From Rhabdophis nuchalis (taxonomy: Eukaryota > Chordata > Lepidosauria > Squamata > Natricidae), in the NCBI GenBank assembly GCA_039707465.1, contig CM077646.1:78392715-78456714 (forward strand): a stretch of 64,000 nt of DNA. The letters run 5' to 3'. Position 1 is the first letter of the stretch; every line of letters begins with the position of its first letter. Below, one piece after another: positions 23,791 to 36,200 of the stretch. The translations under genes and the position numbers were made by a program. The notes below the pieces were generated by a model. It did no database searches, had not been told where the DNA came from, and saw only the letters and a program-made list of their open reading frames with translations.

Positions 23791-24626
23791 CTCTCTCTCT
23801 ATGGGCCACCTGGGAGTTTGCTATTTGCCTTGTTTTGGCCCTTTTAGGCCTCTATACACTGTGGAATTGTATGGAATTCCAACGACAGTTGGAAAGCAGC
23901 CAGATAGGCGGGGCTACAGGGAGGTGAAAACCTGATCAGTGGGTACATTTTACGTTTGTGTACCTTGCACATGACACACGTGTGCTAGGCACAAAATGAT
24001 TACGTATTCTATTATCGGAAGTCCTTGGGAACATTGTGTCAAAATTTGAGATAAATCGGTCCAGTAGTTTTTGAGATTAGCTGCTTCGTACAAACTATTT
24101 TACATTTTTATTTATATAGATTTAATGTAGTAGGCTCTTTTCCTTTCTCATCAATCTTAAAGAAGTTTACTGTCAATCACCATGCCAGTTGTGTAGAATA
24201 GAACAGTACAATATAAATGGTTATATATTCAATTTTTAAAAAATGAAAGATAGTTAAAAGAAACCAAACTGAAAAACCATATGTATGGATGAAAAAAAAA
24301 TGGTATTTTTCACCCCTGTTGAATGATTTGATCAGTTGTACTTGTTACAGGAGGGATGGCATTTCAAAATGAATGAGGAGGCTTTTGATGATAAATAACT
24401 GCAAGATGGTATTTTGTAGGTCTTAAACGACGAATGCTCAGGTAAACCTGGCAATCAGCTAGTTTGGTTTGCAGTCAGAAAAGGCATGGCATAGCAGTGA
24501 TTTATTCATTTAAAATATATAAATATTTCAAATATTTATTTGGCTGCCTCTCTTATATCAAACTCTGGCCAGCTTCCAATCAGCAATTTAAAATGTACCA
24601 ATAATAAAACAACATAATACATAAAT

Positions 24627-25020
24627 ACAGGTAGTCCTTGACTTACAACCATTCGTTTAATGACCATTCAAAGTTACAACAGCATTGAAAAAAGTGACAT
24701 GATTGGTTTTCACACTTGTAGAATCCTCACAGTCATGTGATCAAAATTTGGGCACTTGGCAACAGGCATGTATTTATGACAGTTGCACTGTCCCGGGGGG
24801 GGGGGGGGCATATGATCATTATTTGTAAACTTTCCACTGACTTCTTCTGATTTCTGACAAGCAAAGTCAATAGTGGAAGCAAGATTCGCTTAATGAATGC
24901 AGTGTTTGCTTAACAACTATGGCAAAAAGTTCATAAAACAGGGCAAAACTCACTCAACAGCTGCCTTGCTTAGCAATCGAAATTTTGGATTCCATTCTGG
25001 CCATAAGTTGAGGACTACCA
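24627..25020 (+). mobile_element. MITE (same family) with a G-run
   Basis: Starts caggtagtccttgacttaca and ends cataagttgaggactacc. A run of about 13 G (24796-24808) replaces the family's cccggggtc. Confidence 0.88.
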
Positions 25021-25391
25021 ATTACTGTAAATCTTTCTTGAAGAAAATATGTGACAGGATGACCATGGTTGAGTTTCATGTTTACCATTTTTATATTATC
25101 TTGATTAGAGCAAGTGTTTATTTTGTAAAAACTTACAAAATTGTACTTTAATTATGTTGGTTGCCAAGGATAGTATTGAATCACCAAGCATGGATAGCAT
25201 TTCAGTATAGCTAAAGAATTATGTAGCGTTGGGTGATTACACATGTGGTCATTGTAACTTTAAAAAAAAAACACTACCAGGATATCATTTTAATAAGAAA
25301 CACTAGTTTGAAAATAAGTTGATTATTTTACATGACCCTCTCCCCCAATTCTCAGTGGTTTCAGTATTCTCCAGTCTGATGTCCTCTAAAG

Positions 25392-25556
25392 CAGCAGACC
25401 CCAACCTTTTGGACCAGTTTGCTTTGAACTGGAAGGAACGTGGTTTTGTGTCCTGCCTGCATCCTGCAGATGGGGCTTTGCTTGTTGGCCCGGCCCGGTT
25501 GTTGGCACGCTGTGAACTGGTGCCGGTCCATGGACTGAGGATTGGGGACCCCTGCT
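25392..25556. mobile_element. Short hAT (ccccaacctttt family)
   Basis: Starts cagcagaccccaacctttt and ends gaggattggggacccctg, with imperfect 8-bp duplications (ctctaaag / ctctaaca). Internal agatggggctttgcttgttg and gtgccggtccatgg are family-typical. Confidence 0.7.
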
Positions 25557-25635
25557 CTAACATTATTGGATTATTCCTGTTAAACCTTCTTTATAATTTT
25601 TTAATATTAGAAAATGATAATAATTTTAAATATTA

Positions 25636-25715
25636 AGTGTTTTTATTTTGTTGTATGTTGCCCAGTATCACTTGCTTGTGTGTTGGGCAGTTCTATAAAT
25701 TAGATGAATAAATAC
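25636..25715 (+). mobile_element. Old LINE 3' tail-like sequence
   Basis: gttgcccagtatcacttgct followed by ttctataaattagatgaata, as at 16435-16520. Confidence 0.5.
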
Positions 25716-28140
25716 ATGACATAAGTAAGAACTCAAAACACTGATTTTAGAATAAAGTGCCCTTCTGTATAAAGAAACCGTTTGATATAAACATTGGTTT
25801 TTGTAAAGATAAAATATTGTAGCATATTTTACATTATGCTATAGTATGTTAAAATATCTTTGTGCTAAGACTCCAGTTCTCAAACAATCAGAACTGTGTG
25901 TGTTTCCCAAGCTGGTAAATACTTAATGGTGAACTGTGATAATTTTAAAATTGCATGCCAGACTTCTGACCTGAATTACTAGTTGAATAATAAGAAATCT
26001 TTTGGACAGTGTATGCTGATTTAAATATAATTAGCATTGCTTTTGATAATTATGTGCTTTTTCTTTGTTTTTAAACTTTAATTTGATTTTTATTCAAAAT
26101 ATTCCTCCTTCCATTTAAGCCATGGGGATCTGCTGTGATCATGGTGCAGGCTAAATTCTGGTTTTAGACAGATATCAGTATACAGTAGAAAGGTTCTCAA
26201 GTGATAACACCGATAAACTAATACGGGTGACGTTTCCAATGATATGGAAGTATTATATGCATGATGTTATGCTATAGTAAAGAGTGTTAAGATAGAGATC
26301 TTTCCAAATATGAATTAGGATCGTTGGACTACAATTCTTGTTAGCTGGTTGCAAATTTCTTCTTCTTTCTTATCTTAATTTATATGATGCTTCAGTTTCC
26401 CCGTATTTATCACCCTCAAATGTTTGTTTCCACACTTCTAAAAGGAATGTATTTGGGAAAGTGAATTTGTTGTAGTAGAATAGAAGCCAAACTGGTAAAA
26501 TGTCCAATTAAATCTTAATTGTTACTTTAGGTAGGGGCTTCCTTCTGTTTATAGTGAAGCCATCTATGAAAATGAGCATGAGGAGAAGAAATACTGTGTA
26601 AAAACTGAGTTAGGATACCCAAATTACTTTAATAAACAGAGAATAGAAATTGGTACTGACAGTGTTTTTATTGATGATTCTATTTTTTTTCTTCCTCACC
26701 ACAATAACCACAATAACCATTGAAAGTCAACCTTGACTTTCAAGTTCAACAATAGCAGTATCATATTAAATAAAGTCTTATAACCCTGCCATTTCCTTTT
26801 AGTTGCCTGCATTTTATTTCTAAGTTGCTATTTGATAAAATAAGGATGCCATAAAGAAAGCAGTTCCTTCCTGTTTTTCATTGTAAGCAATTGTTGGCAC
26901 TATTTATTCCTTCGAGACCTTTGTCCAAATATATCTGTAAAGAGAATTTTCCATTTAGCATAGTTGGCTTCTTTGTTCAGAATGGGCTTGAGTCATAGCT
27001 GACCAATGACATCACCAACAAGCCATGTGTAGAACAAGCTACATGTTGTCTCATGCAGTTAGATCACATTAGTGTTCATTTGGACTTTTTAATATTGTGT
27101 CAATACAAGGATCAAATATCCATGGATTTTAGAGGCTATATCTGAGATCAGGAGTGGCTACTGGGTTGCTTTGAGAGTTACCTTGAAGGCTGTCCAATGT
27201 AGATGGATAGTCAGGGATAGTCTGGTTGTTTTATAACAGAAGCAAAAAGTAAAGAGAAATCCAGAAAAAAAGGTAAAGAAGGGGATGGGCAGGCATTAAG
27301 TGTCTATCTGTGGTTTGGAGATTGGAGAAAAAAAAGCAAAAAGTAGAATGAAAAGAATGTTGTATAACTGAGAAACCAGTACATAAAAGACTTTCTGGTG
27401 ACTATTTATTTTGTCAGGTGTAAACATTTGGAGTAAAGCTTTTTACCACGAGTTTAAGACAGGGCTGGAGAATTTATAGCACCCACTATTTGCTTATCAG
27501 TTTCAACATGTGGATTAGTTTGTAAAAAAATATGGCCACTCTTAGATCCCTTTGAGCCCTTGGCTATACATGATACTCCTGGAAGTCTTCTCCAATGTCA
27601 GAATACAAAAACATCCATGTTCTTTCTGTGTTCTGCCTCTTGAAACTCCAATTTTGCTTGCATGAGTCTAATCATGGTAAATATATCACAGCATTTAAGA
27701 ATCTTTTCCACGATCACTCTCTCCTAAAAAGTGCTGCTCTGTGGCATAGTACAATTGCTTTACTGTTTATCCTAAACGGCTGTCTACTTCTTCAGTGTCT
27801 TCATTGTCTGTTTTAAGGCTTATTATTGTATCATTAGTTTGGTTTCCTTTATGGCTAATGTTAACCCCATTTTTCCTGTGCTCCCTTGACTTTCATTCTA
27901 GAGCTTCCTGATTATTTCCCTTGAAATAAGGGCCTAATAAGAAATGCCTGCTTTTGGCAGGCTGAAAGTATGAATAAACTGGCCACGGTTGTTAAATTTG
28001 GACTGCAAAAATCCAGATAACCCTAGATAGCAGCAAAACAACATATCCAAAGGATGCAAGTGTTGCTGCCATCTAGTGTCATCAATATTTTTGCAGCAAT
28101 TGAACAATTGAAAATTAGTACTGGAATTGAATATGTTGTA
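25716..28140. other. Unique intron sequence
   Basis: Low GC, no coding signal, no repeat recognised. Confidence 0.6.
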
Positions 28141-28142
28141 TA

Positions 28143-28373
28143 CAGTGATCCCTCGTTTTTCGCGGCTTCATGTTTCGCGGCTTCAGTGCTTCGTGGGTTT
28201 TTCAAAAATACAGAATAGAAAAAAAATGCATCGGTAGGAGGCAAGCGCCCCCTAGTGCTTGCTTTAAACGATGTCCACCAACTCAAGTTTCCGGTGTGAA
28301 TCCTACTTCGCGGTTTTTCAGTTTTCGCGGAAGGTTCCGGTCCCCATTAACCGCGAAAAACGAGGGATCACTG
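28143..28373. mobile_element. Tigger/pogo-like MITE, 231 bp, perfect 23-bp TIRs
   Basis: Starts cagtgatccctcgtttttcg(cgg) and ends with its exact complement, with TA at 28141-28142 and 28374-28375. Perfect repeats suggest a relatively recent insertion. Nothing is coded inside. Confidence 0.85.
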
Positions 28374-28552
28374 TACTCCATGAAACATTAATGGTAATTT
28401 GAGCACACAATGCTCAATAATAGCGATGTATTTAGTTATGTTTGATGGATAACCTACGATTCTAATTCTAATTGCAAAAACTGATGCACAAAAACTTGTA
28501 ACCAAACGACATGCTAGATGACATTGAGGAAAGTATTTTATGTGGGTTTTTT

Positions 28553-28740
28553 AAAAATTAGATTTATAAAACTGCGCCTCTCTCCCCGAAGGGACTCGGG
28601 GCGGTGCACAGGAAGTTAAAAAACATATATAACGCAACCATCAATAAATATTAAAACCAAATTAAATAATGCTCACCCTGTGCTAAAAAATCTTAAAATC
28701 TTAAAAACTATTTCCCCCTAAATCCAAAATTAAAACAGTT
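28553..28740 (-). mobile_element. CR1/L3 3' UTR fragment
   Basis: The complement of the family 3' end (ccccgaagggactcggggcg, then gtgcacagg) is followed by the A-rich part with ccctgtgctaaaaaatc. It is truncated before the coding region. Confidence 0.85.
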
Positions 28741-31700
28741 TTGTCTTTGTTTGTTTTAAAAATAAAAATTTTATTTAAAAAAAATATTTTTGCAGCCCAA
28801 ATCTGGTAATCCTATCCAATGGTAAGTCTAATTCAAAACATTGGGTTATGGGATGGAAGTTTTTTTTTCTTTTTTAACCTTGACATACAATTCAGAAGCC
28901 TTCATAATTACTACTTGGTGGGTTTTCCCTCTTTCTCTGCTTTTTCATTCTCTTTTAAACGCATACAAATACTGTAATTATACTCAGCAAAATTTTTGAG
29001 GAGCCTCTAATTTTTTTCTTCTTCTGCATCTCATTTCCTATTTTCTCTGAAGATCTCTGGATGGCTGCCAGGTTTAAGCCACTTAAATACATCTCAACCA
29101 GCTGTTGTCTACTAGTTTGCTCCCAGGCAATCTTTCTGCTCAGCAAGATAGCTTTTTTTCCTCCATGATGTATGTGATTGCGGGATGGTAGTCACATTTT
29201 GTCATAGGATCTTCAATTAGATTGCCTCTCCCCTGTCTTATTCAGCTCTGTTTCCTTTCCCAAAATATGGGGCATGAGGAGGCATCTTTTCCACCTAAAA
29301 AGAGGAGTCAGTTTTTCTTGTTTAATTTTCTAAAGTATTGGGGCATGAAGAATTCACCTGGCACTCGTATGAAGAGCATTTTTGTTTCCAAAGCCATGAA
29401 TAACAATTGCAGCCTTTTTACTGAGGGAAGCAAAGCCACAGCACCTATGAATTGGGCAAAGGTGTCATAATGTTCTGCTTTGTGGCCAAGAATTCACATT
29501 TATTTGAAGTTGGAAGAAAAGACAAGACTGAAAGTGAGGGGCCCCTCAATGACTGTTGGTTGTTGATGCTTTGTAACTAATCATAAAATCCTCTGTTTCC
29601 TTACAGAATGTGAATAATATTGCAGTTATCAAAAATGTTGAATATAGGAGGGATGGCAGCTTCTACCTTTTCACTGACTTCCAGGGACTTTGTTTTCAAT
29701 TCTGTGCAACACGTCTGAGCATATCAAGATTTTTGCAAGCCCTTACATGGATCATGTTTTTGTTTCTTCAACTTTTAAATCAAAGCAAATGGTTATGTGA
29801 ATTTAATTTTGCACAAATGCAATCTGTTTTACTTTATATCAGTTGGCCTGATTTTTGCAATCATAGTTAATTGATTTTTTTGTATTCTTTGAGGAGCTTA
29901 TGTGACATATATGGCCTTTATCTTCATTTTTATCTTCATAATAAGCCAGTTAGCTTTTGTATTTGAATCAGTTCACACATCTGGTTACAGTGGATAAACT
30001 CTGCTTTACATCTTATACCGATTGCTTCCCCCCCCTCCCCCCAATAGTTTCTCTATTCTTATCAATGAATGTAAGATACTCATTCACAAAGTGGTCCATT
30101 AATGCACATCTTTAGGAGAGGGGAATCCTTTCTTCCAATCACAATTTCTTCGTATATTTTTTATATGGCTTCTTCAGACACAGTCCTAGGACTTGTTCAG
30201 GCACTCAAATTATATCAGTATCCAAAAGCATTTATAGGGTAAAAGTAAACAATGCTGGAATAAAATTCCAATTCTGTGCCAGATCAAAGTTATAAACTTT
30301 GTTATAAACCTGTGTACAGGAGGGAATCTCTAAACTCAATGGACCTCTTTGGAATATATATATGTCAATGCTGGCACAGAAGTATGGTAATAACTTACAT
30401 GCCTATTAAAAATTCATTATTCAGCATAAAGAATGTTGAGACAGTTGTAAATATGTCTAGAACACTTGTTTCCTAAAACACATAGTGCATTTGAATAATT
30501 TAAATTTAACTTGGATTTATTCTATTCATTTTTATGTTTAAAATGTTTAAAATATTTAGTTGTATTTTTTAATCATGAATTGATGGATATTTTTACAGGT
30601 TTGTTTTCAGAACATAATGTTTAATTATAAATTTTTGTAAATTGGAAATTAAATAGCAAAAAAGAAAGAGAAACTATTTTAAAATGCCTGCTTGAAAACA
30701 GGAAGCACAAAGGATGACTAGAAAACTTTGCTGTCCTGGAGTTCACCACCAAGAGAGATGCTGTCACTAAGAAATATTTATCTTTGGTTGTCTGTGATGA
30801 TGTGGTAGTGGAGGAGCTTTCCACAGAGCATATTTGGATGCTCTTGACATTTATTTATTTTATTCAAATACAGAAATGTATTTAATAAATCCAGTCGTAG
30901 AAGAAAGAGAATGGGATTTGCGTTCTAAATGATTTCAGGATGGAACTCAACACTGGCCTCTGAATTATAGGCATGACCATATGGAAACTACTCTAAATGA
31001 TTTCATATGATGGCAGTTACAGCTGACGTGTCATTTGTTGTCTGCAAAGCTCGTGGGATTGAGGTGGTTTTTTCTGTGCCAAGGATTTGGAATTTTGAGA
31101 GAGCAATTTGTGGGTTTGGAAGAGAGCTTTGGAAGCTGATTACCAGAGCTAGCATGGGCAGTCACAAATTATGTTTACCAAAATTAAAAAATGGATTAAG
31201 TTTCTCCTTCTAGTGTCCCTTAAAATGTTCTTTACTACCTTAGCCTAGACTTCTTTCTGGACACATTTAAAATAAGGCTCTACTCTGCAATCATCCTCTG
31301 TTTTTGCACTTAAAAGAATTACTTATGGGTGTTTTGAACCCAGAGATATTCTTGTAAATCAAGATTAGGCTAAACTCTGGCATCTTGTTTTGCAGCATGC
31401 CAGTTTTCTGTTGAGTTGCTCAAATTTAAAGTCCCTTAATGAATTAAAATCTGGTGTGACAGGAAGCCTGAGTAGATGCCAGTGTGATAGAAGCCCGCAG
31501 TGCCTGTGGATATTGTATTACCTACACCTGCCTTGCATCTTTGCAGCTTGGTTGATTTCTGCTTTGAGGGAGAGAAAATTGTACAGCCATGCACTGAGGC
31601 TTTGTACATGAATCAGTTAGATGGCATCAATGCCCATATGGAATAATTTAATGCTTCTTTCAGGCTCTTAACATTTAAATCAGCCATTAATCTTTTCTCC

Positions 31701-33297
31701 AGAAGCATCAAATGTATGTTTGTTTATTTTCAAACTTAAGAAAAATTGACTGTTATAATACTGATGGCTGATTTCTTAATGCTTTCTGTAACTTCTTAGT
31801 GTTTTGTTTTTATTCTGTGGTCAGATAGAATGTACAAACAGCAGTAAAAATGCTGTGCATATGAACATGTCATGAGAGGAGGGGAAATTAAAGGCCTAGG
31901 GTTTTTGTTGTTGTTATTGTTGTTTCTATGATTGTGCAAGTATTCCTGATGACAAAACACAAAACACATCATTTAAAAAATGCAATTTAGCCAGACAGCA
32001 TTTTCTTTTTGCTTTATAGAATACATTATTTTAATGACTCATTAGGAATATATTTTATTTTTCTTATTTTCTCACCAACCTCCCCAAAGAAGTGCTTTCA
32101 GCTGAATGACAAAACTTTTCATTTTGGTGAGGGCGGGAGAGGGGAAAGAATCACATATACACATCTGTTAGTTTCCAAAGACAGTCTTATTGTGAACTGA
32201 GATGCTATACAATGTATACATGGTAGTGTAAATGGAACAGTTGAAGGAACTGGCTTCTCCCCCATCTCTGAATGAGTCAAAGCAACAGTTAATGCCTCAA
32301 GTTGGCTCATCTGTTGAGTACAATTAGCTTCCAATCTATCAGCCTTTCAGTTCAGAGAGAAAGACAGTGTGGCGTTTATTAAAGGCTGCCTTGTTTTGCC
32401 TGACATTTCAGAGGCCCTTGTCACTGGGTGCCTGGGTCAGTGGGATGGCGTGAGGCTATGGCACTTGTGGGCTGGATTAATGCTGACGGTGTTGTGGAGA
32501 CATAGAAACAAATGTAGTTTTGCTTTAGAGAGGATGGTTAATAGAAGATGGGTGGGGCGAATACAGCAAACATGAATTCTTCTGTTCCCCAGTTCACCAT
32601 TTGTCACACACACAGAGCTCTTTCGAGGAATAATTTGCCAGGAAGATTCTCCTCCCCTTCTTCTTGGCCTCTGGGCTGAGTGCCAGCATTCATCGAGGTC
32701 TCCTCGTCTCATACCTCCATCAGAACAGTTTTAATTGGTGCCTGCTGGGAGGGGAGTTCTGAGCCCAAGACACACAGAGTGTCAGTGTTACATCACTTCT
32801 CTTGTGGTCTCTGTTCACATGGGGAGCTCTTAATGTTTTTATAACAATTTTTGAAAAATGTGCATAGTGCATATCCCTTTAAAAAAAAACCCACCATGCT
32901 TAAAACGGTCAGTGAAGCCCTCTCCCTAAGCATACAAGGAAGGGAGGATGTACTATAATTGGTTGTGTGGCTTTTCTGTGTAATAACAACTTAAGTGATG
33001 CTGGGGTTTGCTAGCTTTTTCTGTCAATAATCTTCTAATTTGTATATATTTGGTTGCAATAGCTAGAATTAGCAAGTGTGCTGATGCCACGATTCTGCTG
33101 CTATCAATGGATTCCTTCTGGTACTGGAAGTAGATATACAACCTAGGCAATTAGGTTCATTTTTTGTGCTAAGATACAGCTGAATTAGAATCCCACCTTT
33201 GTTATCTTATGTCAAATCATAATGACATAAGTTTATGATTCTGACTTGTTAGAGGAAATAAGCAAGGAATTTTGGTCTGTTACACCAATCACAGATG
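28741..33297. other. Longest repeat-poor stretch in this half of the window
   Basis: About 4.5 kb with no transposon, SINE or exon recognised. Being poor in insertions, it could hold conserved intronic elements, but nothing in the bases alone proves that. Confidence 0.5.
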
Positions 33298-36200
33298 ATA
33301 ATAATAATTTAATAATAATAATTTAATTTCTATCCCGCTCTCTCTCCCCAAGGGGACTCGAGGCGGGGCACAGGCAATTAAAAATACAAATAGACCACAA
33401 ACAAATACAAAATACAAAGTTAAAAATAAATTAAATAAATCCTGCGCTAAAACCCATAACTAAACTAAAAATTACCCCTAAAAAACCCTGACCTAAAAAG
33501 AGACTACCCAAGGCCGGCCAGACGAAAAAAGTGCGTCTTTAATTTTAAGCGGAAGGAGCGGAGGTCCGTGGTTGTCCTGATATCGGGGGGAAGGTCATTC
33601 CAGAGGGCTGGGCCCGCCACAGAGAAGGCCCTTCCCCTGGGCGTCGCCCGCTGACAAAGTCTAGTGGACGGCACCCGGAGAAGTCCCTCTCTGTGGGAGC
33701 GAATCGGCCGTGAGGATGTATGGGGCAGGATCCGATCCCGCAGGTAGCTAGGTCCCGAGCCATGGAGCGCTTTGAAGATGGTAACTAACACCTTGAAGCG
33801 CACCCGGAAGACGACAGGTAGCCAGTGCAGCTCGCGCAACAGCGGTGTTACATGGGCAAACCTAGAGGTGCCCATAATTGCTCGCGCGGCTGCATTCTGG
33901 ACCAACTGAAGCCTCCGGGTACACCTCAAGGGGAGCCCCATGTAGAGAGAGTTGCAATAATCCAGTCGGGATGTCACGAGAGCATGAGTGACTGTGCGAA
34001 GGGCGTCCCGATCCAATAGGGGGCGCAACTGGCGTACCAGGCGAACCTGGTAAAACGCCCTCCTGGCCACGGCTGTCACTTGATCTTCCATGGACAGCCG
34101 GGTATCCAGGAGGACACCCAAGTTGCGCGCCCCATCCACAGGGGCAAGATGTTCGCCCCCTATGGCCAGCGTTGGAGAGAGCTGGTTGAATCGGGCAGCC
34201 GGAAACCACAGCCACTCGGTCTTGGTCGGGTTGAGCCTAAGTCCGTTACTTCCCATCCAGATCCGCACGGCTTCCAGGCACTGGCACATCACCGCTACGG
34301 CATCGTTGGGGTGGTTTGGGGTAGATATGTACAGCTGGGTGTCATCAGCGTACAGGTGGTACTCTACCCCAAAACCACGGATGATCTCACCCAGCGGCTT
34401 CATGTATGCGTTAAACAGGAGAGGCGAGAGGACCGACCCCTGAGGCACCCCGCATGTGAGGGGTCTCGGGGTCGACCTCTGCTCTCCTGCCCGCACAAAT
34501 TGCGATCGGCCAGAGAGGTAGGAGGAGAACCACCGTAAAACGGTGCCTCCCACCCCCAACCCCCCCAGCCGATGCAATAGGATACCATGGTCGATGGTAT
34601 CGAAAGCCGCCGAGAGGTCTAATAGGACCAGGATGGAGGAACATCCCCCATCTCTGGCCCTCCAGAGATCATCTACCAACGCGACCAATGCCGTCTCGGT
34701 GCTATGCCCGGGCCGAAAGCCGGACTGGCGCGGATCTAGATAGTCAACTTCCTCCAGGTGACGGGGAAACTGTTGTGCCACCACACTCTCAACAACCTTC
34801 GCCAAGAAGGGAAGGTTGGAGACTGGACGGTAGTTGTTCAAAAGAGCTGGGTCCAAAGAGGGCTTCTTGAGGAGGGGCCTCACCATGGCCTCTTTTAGGG
34901 AGGCAGGCAAGGAACCCTCACTCAAGGATGCGTTGACAACCTCTTGGAGCCAGCCTCGTGTCACCTCCCAGGATGCCAGTACAAGCCAGGAGGGGCACGG
35001 ATCCAATAAACATGTGGTGGCTCGCAGTCGCCCACGTAGCCTGTCCATATCCTCGGAAGTAACGGAGTCAAACTCCTCCCAAACAAGATCTCCCCCGTGG
35101 CATCCCACTGGGCCATGAATGGGGGTTAGCTCACTCTGTATCTGGGCGGTTTTCTCCTGCAGAAAAATCACAAATTCCTCTGCTCTACCCTGTAGCGGGG
35201 CTTCCCGCTCCCTCTGTTGAAGGAGGGAGCGGGTCACCCTAAACAGGGCGGCAGGGCGGTTTTCTGCGGATGCTATGAGAGTGGCACAATGATGACGTTT
35301 GGCCACCCTCAGCGCCACAATGTAAGTCCGTAAATGGGCTCTTACCTGTGTCCGGTCAGATTCAGAGCGGCTAGCCCTCCATCTTCTCTCTAGGCATCTC
35401 TTGCGGCGTTTCATCACCCGCAGCTCCTCAGTGAACCAAGGAGCCAGGGTGGTTCGCCGCCGCAAGAGAGGCCGCAAGGGCGCGACCCGATCTAAGGCTC
35501 CCACGGCCGCACTATTCCATGCGGCCGTGAGGTCCTCCATCGGGGCGCGGGTCAGGGATACAGGAAATGGCCCAAGCGCTGTCTGGAACCCATCCGGGTC
35601 CATCAAGCGCCTGGGGCGGTACCAGATTGGTGACTCTGGTTCCGCCTCCCCGCGGAGGGGAGCAGCGGTCGGAAAGTCGAGCCGGAGAAGTGAGTGGTCT
35701 GACCATGACAAGGGTGTGATGACTATATCCCCTGTACCCAGATCACTTTTCCATTGGCCCGAGACGAAGATGAGGTCCGGCGTATGTCCACCCTCGTGGG
35801 TGGGGCCCTGAATTACTTGGGTCAGGTCCATGGCCGTCATGGAAGCCATGAACTCCCGAGCTACCACGGATGATTCGCCCAACGATGGCAGGTTAAAGTC
35901 CCCCATGACTATAAGTCTGGGGGTCTCCACTGCCACCGTAGCGATCACCTCCAGGAGCTCGGGCAGGGCTGCTGCTACATAGCGGGGAGCCAGGTATACA
36001 ACCAGCAAGCCCAACTGCCTCCCTAGGCCCCACTTCACGCAGAGGGACTCACAGCCGGAAGTCTGAGGCACAATGGTCTCTCTCGGCTCAAGGCCTTCCT
36101 TAATAATGACCGCTACCCCACCACCCCTGCCTAGGGCCCGCGGCTGATGAAATGCGCGGTAGCCTGGTGGGCACATTTCGACGAGGGGATGTCCTCCCTC

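Larger units (their letters stand above)
23030..24121. mobile_element. Unclassified interspersed repeat enclosing a tetranucleotide array and a CR1
   Basis: The left edge tactagctatacccagccac(gcgttg) and the right part tgtcaaaatttgagataaat, cggtccagtagtttttgaga and tttatttatatagattt look like the two ends of a known-looking widespread repeat I cannot name with certainty. Between them lie the array 23100-23406 and the CR1 23407-23790. Confidence 0.45.

Noticed and set aside
29610..29870. 86-codon open frame after a ttacag acceptor-like site
   Set aside because: Hydrophobic, low-complexity composition with no recognisable motif; expected by chance in AT-rich DNA.
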